From: a virus
DNA length: 40,091 bases
Direction: 5' to 3' (one strand)
Virus record (IMG/VR): IMGVR_UViG_3300036830_000453
Location: 1 to 40,091 of that record
Made by a program: the position numbers and the translations under genes. Of this stretch, positions 32,440-39,080 are shown piece after piece (the first letter of the stretch is position 1; each line of letters starts with the position of its first letter). The notes under the pieces were generated by a model. That model was given only the letters and a program-made list of their open reading frames with translations, was not told the DNA's origin and did not search any database.

Positions 32440-32626
32440 TCGACTTCCCCTTCGTGGTTGGTGGCAGGTTCTCTCGCAGGAAATTGGCGACCACGCAGAT
32501 GCACTCCTCGCAGTGGTAGCGGTCGTGCATGCCGCGCAGCAGGCGCAAGGCCTCGGCGTGCTTGGCCGTGCTCGGGGCCGGGCGGCCGTTGAAAAAGGTA
32601 TCCATCATCTCGGCGATGTCGTTCAT
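32414..32626 (-). CDS. 70-residue hypothetical protein
   Basis: Helical N-terminus (NDIAEMMDTFFNGRP), a Cys/His cluster MHDRYHCEECICVVANFLRE that could bind metal, and a basic tail. Its ATG overlaps the stop of the zinc-knuckle micro-gene (ATGA). Function is unknown. Confidence 0.65.
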   Translation of the reverse strand: MNDIAEMMDTFFNGRPAPSTAKHAEALRLLRGMHDRYHCEECICVVANFLRENLPPTTKGKSSERTSNRR

Positions 32627-32766
32627 TGTTTCCCCAGGGGCAGTGCTCGCTGGCGCAGATTATGGCTGCGGATGTAGCGCTCCAAGCAAATCGGCGCGCA
32701 CCAGGTCACCTTCGACGCGGCGAAGGACGCCGGCAGGAAGCGGCCGCAGTGCTGGCAGCGGTTCAT
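32623..32766 (-). CDS. 47-residue zinc-knuckle protein
   Basis: Starts at ATG 32766, which overlaps the J-domain gene stop (ATGA), and ends overlapping the next ATG. The product begins [15 protein letters not shown] and continues WCAPICLERYIRSHN, giving two Cys pairs (CxxC and CxxxC) of a small zinc knuckle. Both edges are coupled, and the codon pattern is normal. It may be a small RNA- or protein-binding factor. Confidence 0.65.
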   Translation of the reverse strand: MNRCQHCGRFLPASFAASKVTWCAPICLERYIRSHNLRQRALPLGKQ

Positions 32767-33362
32767 CCCAACAGCGCGTCGCGGGCCTGGGTCACCTTCT
32801 TGAATTGCTCCTCATCGCCACCGTTGTCGGGGTGGTGCTGGGAGGCTAAGCGCCGGTATGCCGCCTGGACATCGCCCTTGCTGGCGCCCTCGGGCACGCC
32901 GAGGATGCGGTAGGCCGACTCAGGCGCCGGGAGCGCGGTAAAGCCGGTGAACGCGCGATCGAGGATCTCCGCGCCGCCGTAGCGTTCGATCGCCCGGAGC
33001 GCCTCGAGCGTATTGGCGACCGCGGCCAAATTGTCCGGCACCCGCGTGTACTGATCGATCGCCATGCACTGCGCGCGCTGGCGCTTGTCGGTCCAGTACA
33101 CGGCAACGCCCGGATCCGAAACCTGGATCGAGCCCGGGCGCGAGCCTAAGCTCGGGCGCACGTTGGTGGAGATGATGACCCCCTCGTCCTTCACCCCCAT
33201 CAGCAAAAGCACGGCATAAACCCGGTTCACGCCGTCGTCGATCTCGACCCGCCGGCCCGCGCCACCACCGCGGCTGCCGCCGGCGCGAAAGGCGCCGTCG
33301 CGGCGGACCACGGTTCGCTTCCAGCCTTGCGGCCAGGTCAAGGGGTAGGCCTTAGCGCTCAC
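32763..33362 (-). CDS. phage J-domain protein (DnaJ-like)
   Basis: A 199-residue protein. Residues 1-45 ([12 protein letters not shown], then a Gly/Arg-rich stretch) are common to phage J-proteins. Residues 45-145 form a separate N-terminal domain. Residues 148-199 are a J-domain with [17 protein letters not shown] and the catalytic HPD at 177-179. J-domains stimulate Hsp70 ATPase. A phage J-protein could redirect host DnaK for replication or assembly. It lies beside CsrA in the early operon. Confidence 0.88.
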   Translation of the reverse strand: MSAKAYPLTWPQGWKRTVVRRDGAFRAGGSRGGGAGRRVEIDDGVNRVYAVLLLMGVKDEGVIISTNVRPSLGSRPGSIQVSDPGVAVYWTDKRQRAQCMAIDQYTRVPDNLAAVANTLEALRAIERYGGAEILDRAFTGFTALPAPESAYRILGVPEGASKGDVQAAYRRLASQHHPDNGGDEEQFKKVTQARDALLG

Positions 33363-33552
33363 GCACGTACTCCGGCCAGCGGGCGTTGCGCTCGGTCTGC
33401 TTGCGCTGCGCCACTTCCTCCCTATCCACGGTGACGTTCTTCGGCGCCTTGATCCCCAAGCGCGCCTGCGCGCCGTTCACCGCCATCACCGTCACCTGCA
33501 CATCGTTGCCGATGCACACCGTCTCGCCCACCCGCCGCGTTAGAATTAGCAT
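33352..33552 (-). CDS. csrA: CsrA-family RNA-binding regulator
   Basis: A 66-residue protein from ATG 33552 with an AGGAGG ribosome site. The longer frame to 33669 is a shadow. It starts [20 protein letters not shown] and ends with [12 protein letters not shown], the CsrA fold with the RNA-contacting Leu4, Arg6 and Arg44. CsrA dimers bind GGA motifs in mRNA leaders and block or promote translation. Its own ribosome site (CAGGAGG) carries such a GGA. Phage CsrA could retune host carbon and motility programmes or the phage's own early mRNA. Confidence 0.93.
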   Translation of the reverse strand: MLILTRRVGETVCIGNDVQVTVMAVNGAQARLGIKAPKNVTVDREEVAQRKQTERNARWPEYVRER

Positions 33553-33724
33553 CCCAAACCTCCTGTTTAACCATCCGTTGTTCGAGCAGCTCGCGCTCCC
33601 CGCAAAGCGGGCAAGTAAACCACTCCCGTTGAAACAGAACCCGCCGCCGCGGCGTGCTCTCCTCGACAAATTCGGTCGCCTTGTGATTGCCGGCCGCCAC
33701 GAAGCCGCAAAACGCGCACTTCAT
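33422..33724 (-). CDS. zinc-ribbon hypothetical protein
   Basis: 100 residues from ATG 33724, which overlaps the upstream stop. Zinc-ribbon pairs: KCAFCGF (residues 2-8) and [17 protein letters not shown] around residue 40. The last 40 residues overlap the csrA gene out of frame and look like a shadow-coded tail. Function is unknown. Confidence 0.6.
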   Translation of the reverse strand: MKCAFCGFVAAGNHKATEFVEESTPRRRVLFQREWFTCPLCGERELLEQRMVKQEVWDANSNAAGGRDGVHRQRCAGDGDGGERRAGALGDQGAEERHRG

Positions 33725-33960
33725 TCGCTGCACGCCGGGTTGTGGGGGCAGCTCGACTTCCCCAGGCAATCGCTGGGGCTGTGGCAAAACGATGGGCAGC
33801 CGCTTTCCTGCACCTGGATCCCGGCCGGATACGGCAGGGTGCCCAACACCGTGACCGGGTCGCCGGTGATGTGTTCGGCCACCGTCTTGGCCGCGAGCGC
33901 GTCCTTGGCTTCGATCGAGGCGTGGTGATCGTTCGGGAACGCAAGCCAGAAAAAACTCAT
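33721..33960 (-). CDS. 79-residue hypothetical protein
   Basis: From ATG 33960 with GGAAGG upstream. N-terminus SFFWLAFPNDHHASIEAKDA, then a Cys/Ser/His-rich end (CPSFCHSPSDCLGKSSCPHN) that could bind metal. Both boundaries overlap neighbours by ATGA. Function is unknown. Confidence 0.65.
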   Translation of the reverse strand: MSFFWLAFPNDHHASIEAKDALAAKTVAEHITGDPVTVLGTLPYPAGIQVQESGCPSFCHSPSDCLGKSSCPHNPACSE

Positions 33961-34124
33961 GTTTCCTTCCCCATTTCCTTCTTGAAGCGCTCCCAGGACT
34001 CCAGCACCTTCGGGCACTCCAGCGCGTGCAGCTCGGGCAGGTCGGCGCATAGGAAGCCCAAGAACATCACCACGAATTCCTCGCTATGGACGAGGTCGGC
34101 CGGCGGCTCGGTGCGCTTGGTCAC
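33957..34124 (-). CDS. 55-residue hypothetical protein
   Basis: GTG start at 34124 overlapping the upstream TGA. The longer frame to 34262 is a shadow. The product has FVVMFLGFLCADLPEL, then a charged helix (VLESWERFKKEMG). Function is unknown. Confidence 0.55.
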   Translation of the reverse strand: MTKRTEPPADLVHSEEFVVMFLGFLCADLPELHALECPKVLESWERFKKEMGKET

Positions 34125-34309
34125 TTGCGTTCTCCCAGGATGACCACGTTGTCGCACTCCAAGTGGATCGAGCGAATTTCCCGCTGCGTGGCGTGCTGCG
34201 CCGGCCGCGATGCCTGCGCAATCCTGGTCGACTCGGCCAACGCCTCGCCGATATCGGCGCACGCGACGTAGATGACCGCCTCCAAGGTCTTGCAGGCGTA
34301 GAGCTTCAC
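34121..34309 (-). CDS. 62-residue hypothetical protein
   Basis: GTG at 34309 overlaps the Erf stop. The product opens MKLYACKTLEAVIYVACADI and ends with SIHLECDNVVILGERK, a compact alpha/beta protein. Function is unknown. Confidence 0.6.
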   Translation of the reverse strand: MKLYACKTLEAVIYVACADIGEALAESTRIAQASRPAQHATQREIRSIHLECDNVVILGERK

Positions 34310-35397
34310 GCGAGCTTTCCCTGCAGCGGCGGGGAGTCGGGGTTGCGCGGCTTCGGGCCCCGCGGGCCTTTGTTCTCGGCCGGCGCGACGACGTCCTTCA
34401 GCGTGCGGTACAGGTCCGGGTGGCCGTCGCGGATGGCGTTCCAAACCCGCGTGCCGATGAACTCGTTCCCCTTGATCTCATCCCAGATCTGCACGATGCC
34501 CGTGCGCCGCCCCTCGGCGAGCGCCTCGAGCAGCTCGTCGCGGTAGTCGACCACCTTGCCCTCCATGTCGGCCAGCTCCCGTTCGGTGTACTCTTTCACC
34601 GGCGCCGTCGACAACTTAGTGGCCGGCTCCTTAGCCGCCTCGGCGACCGCCCGCTTACCCTCCTCCCGTGTCTGGCGAGGGGTCTGCGGGCGGGTAGAGC
34701 CCTGGGCCCTTTGGGCTCCGTCGCGCACGGTGAAGTCATCCCCTCCGCCGTGATTGCCATCGTTGTCATCGTCGGCCGCGACGCCGAATGCGAGCGTGGC
34801 GCCCATGCGTTTGGCATAGGTCACCGCCGCCCCGTACGCTTGCGCGTTGGGGTCGGTCTTGAAAACGAAGATCCCGTCGTCATCGACGACCAGGCCCTTG
34901 TAGCGCAGGCGCGTAACCACGAAGTGGTCCCAGCTCTCGCCGCGCAGGCGTATTTGCACGAACTGCCGGAAGCTGATGGCGTATGCGTTCAACGCCGGCA
35001 CGCAGGCGGCGAGGATCGTCTCGAGCGGCGCATAGCTGAATTTGTAGGCCGGGGGCTTGTAGCCGTCGGCGCGCTGCTTCGGGAACACCTCAACCGTGCG
35101 TGAGCGCAGGATCGGCGTGAACGCGCGCTGTGCGGCCGCGAAGGCGTTATCGAAGGCGACCTGCAGGTCCGGCGGCGGGATCATCGCGAGCGCGATCTCC
35201 CGGTCCTTGGCGCGGAAGTATTCGGCCAACGTGTCGCGCTCATCGGTGGTCAATTCCGCGGCGCTCGTATCGTCTTGGGCTTCGGGCACTGTCTCTCCTG
35301 GTGGTCGGTAGGGCTTGAGCTTCGCCGGCCCATGCGGTTTATTGGTTTTGCCGCCGGCCGCAACGATCGGTGTGAGGTCCGGCAGGGGTTCTTCCAT
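34306..35397 (-). CDS. Erf-family single-strand annealing protein
   Basis: 363 residues from ATG 35397. A TTG at 35406 is the alternative start. After a disordered, Pro-rich N-terminus, residues 85-230 show the Erf pattern: AFAAAQRAFTPILRS, KFSYAPLETILAACVPALNA, then DPNAQAYGAAVTYAKRMGAT and the acidic ADDDNDGNH. The C-terminal third is charged. Erf-type proteins anneal complementary single strands and help circularise or recombine phage DNA. First gene of the minus-strand early operon, diverging from 35478. Confidence 0.8.
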   Translation of the reverse strand: MEEPLPDLTPIVAAGGKTNKPHGPAKLKPYRPPGETVPEAQDDTSAAELTTDERDTLAEYFRAKDREIALAMIPPPDLQVAFDNAFAAAQRAFTPILRSRTVEVFPKQRADGYKPPAYKFSYAPLETILAACVPALNAYAISFRQFVQIRLRGESWDHFVVTRLRYKGLVVDDDGIFVFKTDPNAQAYGAAVTYAKRMGATLAFGVAADDDNDGNHGGGDDFTVRDGAQRAQGSTRPQTPRQTREEGKRAVAEAAKEPATKLSTAPVKEYTERELADMEGKVVDYRDELLEALAEGRRTGIVQIWDEIKGNEFIGTRVWNAIRDGHPDLYRTLKDVVAPAENKGPRGPKPRNPDSPPLQGKLA

Positions 35398-35433
35398 AAC
35401 GTCCAAGACTACCGGACGAACGCCCGGCAGTTC

Positions 35434-35471
35434 AAGTCCATTTGACTTATAAATATTTCAACCGCTAGACT
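35434..35471 (+). promoter_or_regulatory. early promoter with operator-like inverted repeat
   Basis: TTGACT (35442-35447), 18 bases, TAGACT (35466-35471), a fair sigma70-like pair. AAGTC-N5-GACTT (35434-35448) overlaps the -35 box, and AAATATTT (35451-35458) lies in the spacer. The GTG at 35478 is only six bases past the -10 box, so the transcript could be nearly leaderless. The 80-base gap between divergent operons also needs a leftward promoter, which I cannot define. Confidence 0.55.
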
Positions 35472-35477
35472 GGCCCC

Positions 35478-35726
35478 GTGCTTACCAAAGTCAGCGAAAT
35501 CCAGACCATCACCGATGAATTGCGGCTATACGTCCGCTACTCACGGGGCTGGTGGAAGCGCATCGCGGCCCAGTCCGGCTGCCGGTACCACACCCTCAAG
35601 CGCTTTGCCGAGGACCCCACCTACGACCCGAAGTGCTCGGACGCCGCCAAGGTGCATGCCTGGTTCTTGGAAAACGGGGTGAAGGAGAAGGGCCCGCAGG
35701 GGCGCCTGAAGCGCGTGCCGGCTTGA
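35478..35726 (+). CDS. small HTH DNA-binding protein, putative regulator
   Basis: An 82-residue basic protein with the helix-turn-helix-like segment WWKRIAAQSGCRYHTLKRFA (residues 25-44) and a C-terminal helix (KVHAWFLENGVKE). First gene rightward from the divergent control region, the classical place of a Cro-like or early repressor. GTG start. Its stop overlaps the next TTG (TTGA). Confidence 0.65.
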   Translation: MLTKVSEIQTITDELRLYVRYSRGWWKRIAAQSGCRYHTLKRFAEDPTYDPKCSDAAKVHAWFLENGVKEKGPQGRLKRVPA

Positions 35727-36040
35727 CTGACGGCGCACCCTGCTACGTGTACATCGTCCAGCAATGGGAAGGTGACGGCATCCGGGGCCCGCTGAAGATC
35801 GGCATCGCCGAGGACCCCGATTTGAGGCTGGCCGAACTACAGTGCGGCAACCCGCGGCGCCTGAGCGTCATTGCGCGATTTCCCTTCCTCTCGCGCGAGC
35901 TGGCCTTTGCCCGCGAGCAATGGCTTCACCGCAAGTTCCACCACCTCAATATCCGAGGCGAGTGGTTCCACGGCAAATTGTACAAAAAGCTCCGAGAGGA
36001 GCGCTTCGCGCGGCCCGAGCCGGCGCTGGAGACGGTTTAA
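35723..36040 (+). CDS. GIY-YIG / T5orf172-like protein
   Basis: 105 residues from a TTG that overlaps the previous TGA. GIY-YIG superfamily features: YVYIVQQ then LKIGIAEDPDLRLAELQCGN (where KIG replaces YIG) and FHHLNIRGEWF, with Glu in the last motif. This T5orf172/MUG113 type is frequent in phages as a small nuclease or DNA-processing protein. It may act with the VRR-NUC enzyme of this arm. Catalytic competence is not proven. Confidence 0.75.
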   Translation: MTDGAPCYVYIVQQWEGDGIRGPLKIGIAEDPDLRLAELQCGNPRRLSVIARFPFLSRELAFAREQWLHRKFHHLNIRGEWFHGKLYKKLREERFARPEPALETV

Positions 36041-36275
36041 GCCCCTCGCTACGGGCTCAAATATCTGGCGGGCGTGGGCGGTGCAAATCCGTTTCAGGGG
36101 TAAGGTCCGGGGCGCCTTTAAGTCCGGGCGGCAGAACAGGCATACGGCACACCTTGAGGTGTGAGCCGCTCGAGCTTTTTGGCGGACACGCCAGGGGGTT
36201 AGGGGGGCTCTTAGCTCCGACTCCCTTGGGCCGAAGGCAAAGAAGATCGATCACTTCAATTTAGGGGATATCTCG
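36041..36275. other. 235-base non-coding region with hairpins
   Basis: No ORF with codon support. It contains several perfect short stems: CACACC-TTGA-GGTGTG (36148-36163), GGCG-GACA-CGCC further down, and a GCCCC.../...GGGGT pairing that resembles a tRNA acceptor and T-arm without D or anticodon arms. It ends with the ribosome site TTTAGGGGATATCTCG before ATG 36276. Possibly a structured leader, processing site or small RNA. Confidence 0.5.
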
Positions 36276-36707
36276 ATGACCAAATCTCTCGCTCAAATCG
36301 AGGAGTCGGTTGGAACGACTCTGCTCAAGGCCTTGCTGCTCGAACTCAAAATGCAGAGCCCGCGCTTTCAAACCATGGACGAGGAAAAGCAGCAGGTGGT
36401 CATCGACCGGCTGCGCGGCCAGGTGGCCGAGGAAATCAAGAACGTGGTGGCCGCGGTGTCCGCGCGCTCCTTCGCCAGCGTCAACGCCAAGATCGTCTCC
36501 GTGACCTTCAAAGAAGGCGTGAAGGTGCAGCTGGAGATCGCCGACAAGAGCGAGGGGGCGCACGCGGTTGCCGACTCGGTCGGGGGCGCCGTCATGCTGG
36601 TGCTGGCGAACCTCGAGGAATTCACCGGCGGGATGGCCGAGAGCGTAAAGCCCACCGCCAAGCAGCGCGATGCCTTCAAGGACGACGGCGATGCGCGAGC
36701 CGATTAG
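36276..36707 (+). CDS. hypothetical early protein
   Basis: A 143-residue protein after the structured leader, with an AGGGGATA ribosome site. It is an alpha/beta protein: LLKALLLELKMQSPRF, VIDRLRGQVAEEIKNV, SVTFKEGVKVQLEIAD and VGGAVMLVLANLEEF. This layout recurs in phage early regions with no known role. Overlaps the next gene by 17 bases. Confidence 0.7.
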   Translation: MTKSLAQIEESVGTTLLKALLLELKMQSPRFQTMDEEKQQVVIDRLRGQVAEEIKNVVAAVSARSFASVNAKIVSVTFKEGVKVQLEIADKSEGAHAVADSVGGAVMLVLANLEEFTGGMAESVKPTAKQRDAFKDDGDARAD

Positions 36708-37053
36708 CGACGCGCAGTTTATAGGCTGGACCCTGCTGATCGCGGCGGGGTTCTTTTGCGCCGGCTATTCGGTCTGTGCGGATTACTTCCGCTTCAGGCG
36801 TTTGGGCCAGGCCTTCGAAAAGGGGTATCAACTTGGAAAACAGCACGGATACGAGCAAGGGGAGCGAGCCGCCCGATGGGACGCCGCCAACCGAATCCAC
36901 GCCGAACTCGACGCCCGGGCCGCGACCGGCTTCCATCGTCTCGCTCAACAAATTACCGCCGGCGCTGACGGCCAAGCGCAAGGAGATCCGCAAAATGATG
37001 GAGCTGCGGTGCCAGGAGCCGGGCTCGCCGATTCCCCCAAAACTCGCCATTAG
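36691..37053 (+). CDS. membrane-anchored hypothetical protein
   Basis: 120 residues from ATG 36691. One membrane helix (FIGWTLLIAAGFFCAGYSV, residues 10-28), then a charged helix (YQLGKQHGYEQGERAARWDA). The C-terminal half shares DNA with the next gene in another frame. Both frames have good codon patterns between 36833 and about 36950, which is unusual. Confidence 0.6.
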   Translation: MREPISDAQFIGWTLLIAAGFFCAGYSVCADYFRFRRLGQAFEKGYQLGKQHGYEQGERAARWDAANRIHAELDARAATGFHRLAQQITAGADGQAQGDPQNDGAAVPGAGLADSPKTRH

Positions 37054-37249
37054 CGCCGCCGATTCGGTGTTCTTCCTGGCCCTGATTCGCGTCACGCACC
37101 GGGTGCTCGCGGGCAAGCCTGCGTATCCGGACGCGGAGACCTTGACCGAGGACATAGCGCGCTCGGCGGAGTCGATCGAGACCTGCGTCATGGTGATGGC
37201 GGAGGAAGTGAACCCGCCGGAAACGCCGGTTATCCAGCTCGCCCGATGA
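36833..37249 (+). CDS. hypothetical protein, overlapping start
   Basis: 138 residues from a TTG with AGGGGTAT upstream. The earlier ATG at 36776 has no ribosome site. Residues 1-40 are Pro/Thr/Ser-rich and disordered. Residues 45-138 are helical (TAKRKEIRKMMELRCQEPG, LTEDIARSAESIETCVMVM). Its stop overlaps the next ATG (ATGA). Function is unknown. Confidence 0.6.
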   Translation: MENSTDTSKGSEPPDGTPPTESTPNSTPGPRPASIVSLNKLPPALTAKRKEIRKMMELRCQEPGSPIPPKLAISAADSVFFLALIRVTHRVLAGKPAYPDAETLTEDIARSAESIETCVMVMAEEVNPPETPVIQLAR

Positions 37250-37485
37250 CCGAGCCCACCAAAAAGGCGGCCGTGGCGATCGACCACTGGAAGCTCCCGA
37301 TCTTCAAGAAGCATCTGGACGCGGCCGGCTACAAATACGAGGAGCCGGTCAACCTTACCACCGACGCCAAGAACCTGATTTTGCAGGTCCACTACGAGTG
37401 GGTGCATAAACTGCAGCCCGTCATCGAGGCGGCGCAGCGCGAGTGCGCCCGTGAAAAAAAACGCCTGACGCGGGCCCATGAATGA
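37246..37485 (+). CDS. 79-residue hypothetical protein
   Basis: Coupled by ATGA at both ends. It contains IDHWKLPIFKKHLDAAGYKY and a helical C-terminus (LQVHYEWVHKLQPVIEAAQR). A common style of small phage early protein. Role is unknown. Confidence 0.7.
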   Translation: MTEPTKKAAVAIDHWKLPIFKKHLDAAGYKYEEPVNLTTDAKNLILQVHYEWVHKLQPVIEAAQRECAREKKRLTRAHE

Positions 37486-37946
37486 GCAAATTGGTCCTCG
37501 TCTCAGGCCTGCAGTGCCTGGAGCTGCAGATCCCAAACCGCAGCATGCGCGGCCCGTTCTCGATCAACATGGACTGCGGCTGGGTCGACCGCCGGTGCTT
37601 GAAGCGCCACGCCCGACGCCACGCAGCCAGGGTGCCCCATGAGGTTAGCTTGGCCGCGTTCTTTGCTAGTCCCGAAGGAGGAGGACGAGGCGAAATACCT
37701 CACGGAGTGGGCCCACTATCGAGTGTGGAATGGGCTGCGTTTATCGAGGATCTTGATCGCTATACCCAACGGTGCCTATCTGGGCGCCGATGCCAAAACC
37801 CGCGCCATCACCATGGGCAAACTCAAAGAGAGAGGCGTGAGGCCCGGCGTCTTCGACTACTTGCTACCCGTGCCGTGTTGGCGCCTGAAATTACCGGGGC
37901 TCTGGGTCGAGCTGAAACGTACCAAAGGCGGGGTCGTCAGCGATGA
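37482..37946 (+). CDS. hypothetical protein overlapping VRR-NUC gene
   Basis: ATGA start. The first 55 residues look normal (SKLVLVSGLQCLELQIPN, then Arg/His-rich). Beyond 37639 the frame runs through the VRR-NUC gene and is Arg-rich low-complexity sequence, so the natural protein may effectively be the N-terminal third. Not recognised. Confidence 0.45.
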   Translation: MSKLVLVSGLQCLELQIPNRSMRGPFSINMDCGWVDRRCLKRHARRHAARVPHEVSLAAFFASPEGGGRGEIPHGVGPLSSVEWAAFIEDLDRYTQRCLSGRRCQNPRHHHGQTQRERREARRLRLLATRAVLAPEITGALGRAETYQRRGRQR

Positions 37947-38127
37947 GCAGAAGGAGTTCGAGGCCGACATGATCGCCTTGGGCTGGAAGACTCAGGTGTG
38001 CAAGGGCTGGGTGCAGGCCAGCGAGTGCATCGATCGATATTTGGATTTGTGCGGCGGGACTTCGAAGCCGATCGGCAACGCCCGCCCGGGAACTTTTCAA
38101 CCACCAACAGGGGATAGCGATGAATGA
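37639..38127 (+). CDS. VRR-NUC domain nuclease
   Basis: A 162-residue protein of the PD-(D/E)XK superfamily, VRR-NUC type. Key segments: IAIPNGAYLGADAKT, the RPGVFDYLLPVP catalytic strand with Asp, GLWVELKRTKGGVVSDEQKE carrying ELK, and a final MIALGWKTQVCKGWVQA. Phage VRR-NUC proteins act as Holliday-junction or branched-DNA nucleases, which suits recombination-dependent replication and packaging with Erf. Confidence 0.87.
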   Translation: MRLAWPRSLLVPKEEDEAKYLTEWAHYRVWNGLRLSRILIAIPNGAYLGADAKTRAITMGKLKERGVRPGVFDYLLPVPCWRLKLPGLWVELKRTKGGVVSDEQKEFEADMIALGWKTQVCKGWVQASECIDRYLDLCGGTSKPIGNARPGTFQPPTGDSDE

Positions 38128-38458
38128 AGCGCAATCGAATTACTTGCACGCCGGCGCCGGGCGGCCGTTGTCGGATACCCGGGTCGGCACCGGCACGTTG
38201 GGCACGGCGCCAAAAAATAGCCGCCTCGAGGAAGCGGTCAACCGGCGCATGAGCCAGAACAAAACGCTGAACGAGCTGGCCGCGCGCGCCGAGCACCTGG
38301 CCGACAAGTGGTGCGGCGCGCAGCCGCAAGACGGGGCTGAGCGCTCGAATATCCCGAACGCCGGCTCGCTCATCGGCGCCCTCGAACTGCAGAACGACGA
38401 GGCCCATTCCTCGATCACGCGCCTTACCATCGCGCTGGACCGCCTACAGAACTTGTGA
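38120..38458 (+). CDS. 112-residue hypothetical protein
   Basis: ATG overlaps the VRR-NUC stop. The ribosome site AACAGGGGATAGC is identical to that before 3994. The N-terminus is Gly/Ala-rich. Residues 35-112 are helical (MSQNKTLNELAARAEHLAD, SITRLTIALDRLQNL). Function is unknown. Confidence 0.65.
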   Translation: MNEAQSNYLHAGAGRPLSDTRVGTGTLGTAPKNSRLEEAVNRRMSQNKTLNELAARAEHLADKWCGAQPQDGAERSNIPNAGSLIGALELQNDEAHSSITRLTIALDRLQNL

Positions 38459-38916
38459 GTCGAAGGCCTCGCACCAGCATCGAGATTCCGCCGGTCATCA
38501 TCCGGCCGAGCGACCCGGAAGTGTTGCGTCGGATCACCCGGCGCAACGCCCAGGACCCGCGCCTCGAACCGACCGACCGGCACATGCAGCGCTGGGTGGT
38601 TTCCCTCTACGGCGGCATCGACGGGGGGGTGCGCAACATCCCCTACGATGATTCCCTCAAAGTCTCGCGCTTTCGCTTAAGCCCGCTCCCGGACGATGTG
38701 GCCTTGGCGACCGACTCGGTCGTTGCAACCGCTCCGTCCTATTGGCAGCGCTTCGTGCACAACTGGTACATGACCAGCAAACCGCTCGAGGTGATCGCCA
38801 AGGAGATGCGCTGCGAGCGGCGGCAAATTTACACCGAGCGGCAGCTGGTGCTCTCGTATTTGCTGGGGCGCCTGACCCAGGCCGGAGTGCGAATAGCGTC
38901 GTATCGCTTGCGGTAA
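38455..38916 (+). CDS. HTH regulator, putative late-gene activator
   Basis: A 153-residue basic protein from a GTG overlapping the previous TGA. Residues 98-140 form a sigma-region-4-like helix-turn-helix (KPLEVIAKEMRCERRQIYTE, RQLVLSYLLGRL), as in RinA/ArpU-like or Q-like late regulators. It is the last gene before the late promoter and long leader, the classical late-activator position. The activator call is inferred from position and HTH. Confidence 0.6.
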   Translation: MSRRPRTSIEIPPVIIRPSDPEVLRRITRRNAQDPRLEPTDRHMQRWVVSLYGGIDGGVRNIPYDDSLKVSRFRLSPLPDDVALATDSVVATAPSYWQRFVHNWYMTSKPLEVIAKEMRCERRQIYTERQLVLSYLLGRLTQAGVRIASYRLR

Positions 38917-38919
38917 AAG

Positions 38920-38949
38920 TTGCAATCGTGCGCACAGAAGCTGTATATA
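38920..38949 (+). promoter_or_regulatory. possible secondary promoter
   Basis: TTGCAA (38920-38925), 18 bases, TATATA (38944-38949). Weaker -35 than the main late promoter 90 bases downstream. It could add a second start for the late operon. Confidence 0.4.
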
Positions 38950-39012
38950 AACGCCCAGGCTGGCCTTCGCCGCCGGTCCGCTTCCATCGATAAGCTGTTG
39001 CCGGGGCCTTGT

Positions 39013-39041
39013 TTGACCGCAAGGCCCTCGCCTTTTATACT
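39013..39041 (+). promoter_or_regulatory. late promoter, sigma70-like
   Basis: TTGACC (39013-39018), spacing 17, TATACT (39036-39041): the best promoter in the window, pointing into the structural operon across the contig junction. Its spacer contains CGCAAGGCCCT (39018-39028), and 14 of 17 positions match the palindrome at 29024 and 29750. The 11-mer also occurs in coding sequence at 12845, so that link is tentative. Confidence 0.7.
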
Positions 39042-39063
39042 CTGTGCCAACGCGCAAGAGCGT

Positions 39064-39080
39064 GGCCCCACGCGGGGGCC
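39064..39080 (+). other. strong GC hairpin in late leader
   Basis: Stem GGCCCC / GGGGCC with loop ACGCG, 23 bases after the late -10 box, so very early in the transcript. No T run follows, so it is not a standard terminator. A pause or antitermination element is possible. Confidence 0.45.

Noticed and set aside
36042-36101. tRNA-like acceptor and T arm (CCCC...GGGG and loop TGCAAAT)
   Set aside because: Only about 60 bases, no D arm or anticodon stem, and a mismatch in the acceptor. Not called as a tRNA.
36085-36130. GGTGCAAATCC string resembling part of a cobalamin riboswitch
   Set aside because: The other conserved boxes are missing, and the gene downstream has no link to cobalamin.
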